Part shown: positions 62,325-64,000 of the stretch, piece after piece | Layout of the letters: each line of letters starts with the position of its first letter | How positions within the stretch are numbered: position 1 is the first letter of the stretch | From: Novosphingobium sp. Leaf2 | GTDB taxonomy: Bacteria; Pseudomonadota; Alphaproteobacteria; Sphingomonadales; Sphingomonadaceae | Reading direction: 5' to 3' | Assembly: GCF_001421325.1 (NCBI RefSeq) | Contig: NZ_LMJY01000021.1 | Span: 62,001-126,000 of the forward strand | Length of the DNA stretch: 64,000 nt | The notes under the pieces: generated by a model | Database searches by the model: none | What the model saw: only the letters and a program-made list of their open reading frames with translations | What the model was told of the DNA's origin: nothing | Translations under genes and position numbers: made by a program

Positions 62325-62357
62325 AAAAAGAGCGCCCCGGCACAAAGCCGGGACGCT
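62325..62357 (-). terminator. Rho-independent terminator/attenuator after abnA
   Basis: On the minus strand an 11-pair stem with one mismatch and a five-base loop (CCCGGC / GCCGGG core) is followed by CTTTTT. It lies 12 bases after the endo-arabinanase stop and before the GH43 gene's ribosome-binding site. It would limit read-through into the downstream GH43 gene. Confidence 0.7.
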
Positions 62358-62369
62358 GTCAGGCGGGTT

Positions 62370-63362
62370 TCAGTATTGCGCCACGGGCCAGCCTTCGGCG
62401 TCCCAGCGGACTGGCGCGATCCGCAGCTTCGGTGCGCCGTTATCCTGCTTGTCGTAGGCGTGGTAAACGACGTAGGTCTGGCCATCCTTGTCTGTGAAGG
62501 CACCAGCGTGGCCAGGCCCGCGGAAGCGCTGCTGCTCCTGAAGGTCGGCGCGCAGGAAAATGCTGCCGCCCCCTTGCATCATGTCGGTGCCATCCCTGCC
62601 GAGGTAAGGGCCGGTAATCTTCTTCGCGCGGCCGACCACTGTGTAGTAGGTGCTGTTCACACCCTTGCAGCAGTAGTCGTAGGACGCCAGCAGGTAGTAC
62701 CAGCCTGCGTGCGGGATGATGAACGGTGCCTCGATCGGCGCGGGTCCGCCGGCCGGAGCGAGGCGGCGGGCGATCGCGTAGGGCTCGGTTCCGGGCGCGG
62801 GCTTTCCGGTTTTCGGATCAAGCGGGAAAAGCTTGATACCGCTCCAGAAGCTGCCGAGCGCCAGCCACTGGCGGCCCTGCGCATCGACTACCAGGTTCGG
62901 GTCGATCGCGTTGAAATCGTCCTCTTTGGTGGACATGACGACGAGGCCATGGTCCTTCCACTTTGCCTTCGCGCCCAGTGTGGGGCTGGTCGCAAGGCCG
63001 ATGGCGGACCGGTTCGAACCGAACGTCGAGACCGAATAATACAGCCGGTACTCGCCGTTCACATAGCTGATGTCCGGCGCCCAGATGCCCTCTGTCCCGG
63101 GAACGGCTTCCTTCGCCCACGCCGGTATTTGGGAAAACACCGCGCCCGCGTCGGTCCAGGTCTTCAGGTCACGGGAGGTCTTGATGCCAACGTATTTGCC
63201 TACAGTGCTGAACACGTAATAGGTGTCGCCCTCGCGGATGATCACCGGATCGTGGACCGTGAGGTCGCCGTTCAGCTGGGCGTTGAGCGGCGGCGACGCG
63301 TTCCGCGCGTTTGCTGCGCCGGAAAATCCGAGCGCAGCAAGGACTAGAAACCAGCCTTTCAT
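62370..63362 (-). CDS. abnA: Endo-1,5-alpha-L-arabinanase (GH43)
   Basis: A 330-residue exported enzyme cutting the arabinan backbone. The signal peptide is [22 protein letters not shown]43 residues are base D38 (LTVHDPV), D154 (FNAIDPN) and acid E211 (APIEAPF); [20 protein letters not shown] and SFWSGIKLF are hallmarks of the arabinanase subfamily. Its start overlaps the GH51 gene by four bases, so the pair is translationally coupled. It supplies oligosaccharides to the receptor and the arabinofuranosidases. Confidence 0.93.
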   Translation of the reverse strand: MKGWFLVLAALGFSGAANARNASPPLNAQLNGDLTVHDPVIIREGDTYYVFSTVGKYVGIKTSRDLKTWTDAGAVFSQIPAWAKEAVPGTEGIWAPDISYVNGEYRLYYSVSTFGSNRSAIGLATSPTLGAKAKWKDHGLVVMSTKEDDFNAIDPNLVVDAQGRQWLALGSFWSGIKLFPLDPKTGKPAPGTEPYAIARRLAPAGGPAPIEAPFIIPHAGWYYLLASYDYCCKGVNSTYYTVVGRAKKITGPYLGRDGTDMMQGGGSIFLRADLQEQQRFRGPGHAGAFTDKDGQTYVVYHAYDKQDNGAPKLRIAPVRWDAEGWPVAQY

Positions 63363-64000
63363 GACAGTTCCAGCACGACGACGGACTTTGCCGGCAGCGT
63401 GACGACGAGTGTGCCGCCCTGCACGTTCGCACCGGTGAAGGCGACAGGCTTGACCACGTCGGGCGCGTCGAAGGTGTTGTGCGAATTGATCGCCGGCGCG
63501 GTGAGCACCCGGCCGGTAACGCCCGACGCAGAAACGCCATCGAGCGTGATGGTCACCGTATTGGGCTGGTTGGGATCAAGGTTCGACAGGCCGACATGGA
63601 TCTTGCCGTCCTTGCCCTTCACCGCCGAGCCGCTAACCGCCGGCATCGTGAACGCGTCCTTGGCATACCAGGGGGACTTGATCTCGATGGGCAGCACGGT
63701 GGCATCCTGCCACGGCTTGTACATCTCGAAGACGTGGTAGGTGGGCGTGAGCACCATCCTGTTGCCGTCGGCCAGAATCATCGCCTGCAGCACATTGACC
63801 ATCTGGGCGATGGCCGTCATCCGCACGCGGTCGGCATGCCTGGCGAAGATGTCCAGGTGGGTCGAGGCCACCAGCGCGTCTCGCAGGGTGTTCTGCTGGC
63901 GCAGGAAACCGGGGTGCGTGCCCGGATCCTGGGCGAACCAGGTGCCCCATTCGTCCACCGCCAGAAAGACCCGCTTTTCGGGGTCGTACTTGTCCATGAT
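63359..64000 (-). CDS. abfA: Alpha-L-arabinofuranosidase (GH51), C-terminal part
   Basis: The gene enters from beyond the right edge; about 214 C-terminal codons are present. The segment [11 protein letters not shown] carries the GH51 nucleophile Glu, preceded by the end of the TIM barrel and followed by [20 protein letters not shown] and the C-terminal beta-sandwich ([16 protein letters not shown]). It removes terminal arabinofuranose residues. It overlaps abnA by four bases. The N-terminal part and its promoter are outside the window. Confidence 0.9.
   Translation of the reverse strand: MMDKYDPEKRVFLAVDEWGTWFAQDPGTHPGFLRQQNTLRDALVASTHLDIFARHADRVRMTAIAQMVNVLQAMILADGNRMVLTPTYHVFEMYKPWQDATVLPIEIKSPWYAKDAFTMPAVSGSAVKGKDGKIHVGLSNLDPNQPNTVTITLDGVSASGVTGRVLTAPAINSHNTFDAPDVVKPVAFTGANVQGGTLVVTLPAKSVVVLELS

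Noticed and set aside
1..64000. tRNA, rRNA, insertion sequence, prophage or attachment-site features
   Set aside because: No cloverleaf, rRNA segment, transposase, integrase or flanking direct repeat was recognised by eye; a covariance-model search would be needed to exclude small RNAs.

Overview
The window is high-GC, densely packed DNA from an alphaproteobacterium, most likely a sphingomonad close to Novosphingobium. The indicators are a mannonate dehydratase whose active-site residues fall at the same numbers as in the Novosphingobium aromaticivorans enzyme, four TonB-dependent receptors, two FecI/FecR-type sigma/anti-sigma modules, a three-subunit proton-translocating transhydrogenase and many GTG/TTG starts. 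I saw no rRNA, tRNA, CRISPR array, insertion sequence or phage gene.

Layout. 280-6196 (+) is a hexuronate island: TonB-dependent receptor, MFS transporter, ManD and 2-keto-3-deoxygluconate kinase. 6187-8497 (-) holds a GST, a small glycine-rich protein, a PRC-barrel protein and a LysR regulator. 8578-14486 (+) is a translationally coupled leucine operon: isovaleryl-CoA dehydrogenase, both methylcrotonyl-CoA carboxylase subunits, then a MaoC hydratase and a CitE-type lyase. This gene order resembles the Mycobacterium tuberculosis leucine/itaconate operon rather than the classical liu set. A secreted EEP-family phosphodiesterase (14483-15502, -) closes that block.

15818-24997 (+) is a nine-gene run: ECF sigma factor, FecR, STN-domain TonB receptor, DUF2334 deacetylase, two GT4 glycosyltransferases flanking a multi-pass membrane protein and a DUF2141 secreted protein, and a TMEM175-type channel. 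It looks like a signal-controlled envelope-glycan unit. 25014-28755 (-) is sulfate activation (cysD, cysNC, cysQ). An orphan LuxR regulator, a GntR regulator and the pntAA-pntAB-pntB operon follow, then a GST, an SDR and a DUF3857/transglutaminase protein.

37560-44847 is an eight-gene minus-strand array: isochorismatase-like hydrolase, alpha/beta hydrolase, XapX protein, YtcJ amidohydrolase with a Cys/His-rich tail, secreted VOC protein, DoxX protein, alginate-export-type porin and YoaK/DUF1275 protein. A perfect palindrome lies in its promoter region. 45118-52361 (+) is a second FecI/FecR/STN-receptor module, paralogous to the first, followed by an autotransporter. 52423-55267 (-) is an SDR/old-yellow-enzyme unit whose last SDR is broken by a frameshift and a nonsense codon; tandem palindromes stand upstream.

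55805-64000 (-) is an arabinan-utilisation locus: GH51 arabinofuranosidase (runs off the window), endo-arabinanase, a second GH43 enzyme, a large TonB-dependent receptor and an MGH1-type glycosidase. A palindromic operator precedes the receptor and intergenic hairpins punctuate the transcript. Overall this is a plant-polysaccharide-using oligotroph with receptor-based glycan uptake. The least explained units are the sigma/receptor/glycan array, the eight-gene hydrolase/porin array and the receptor/autotransporter module.
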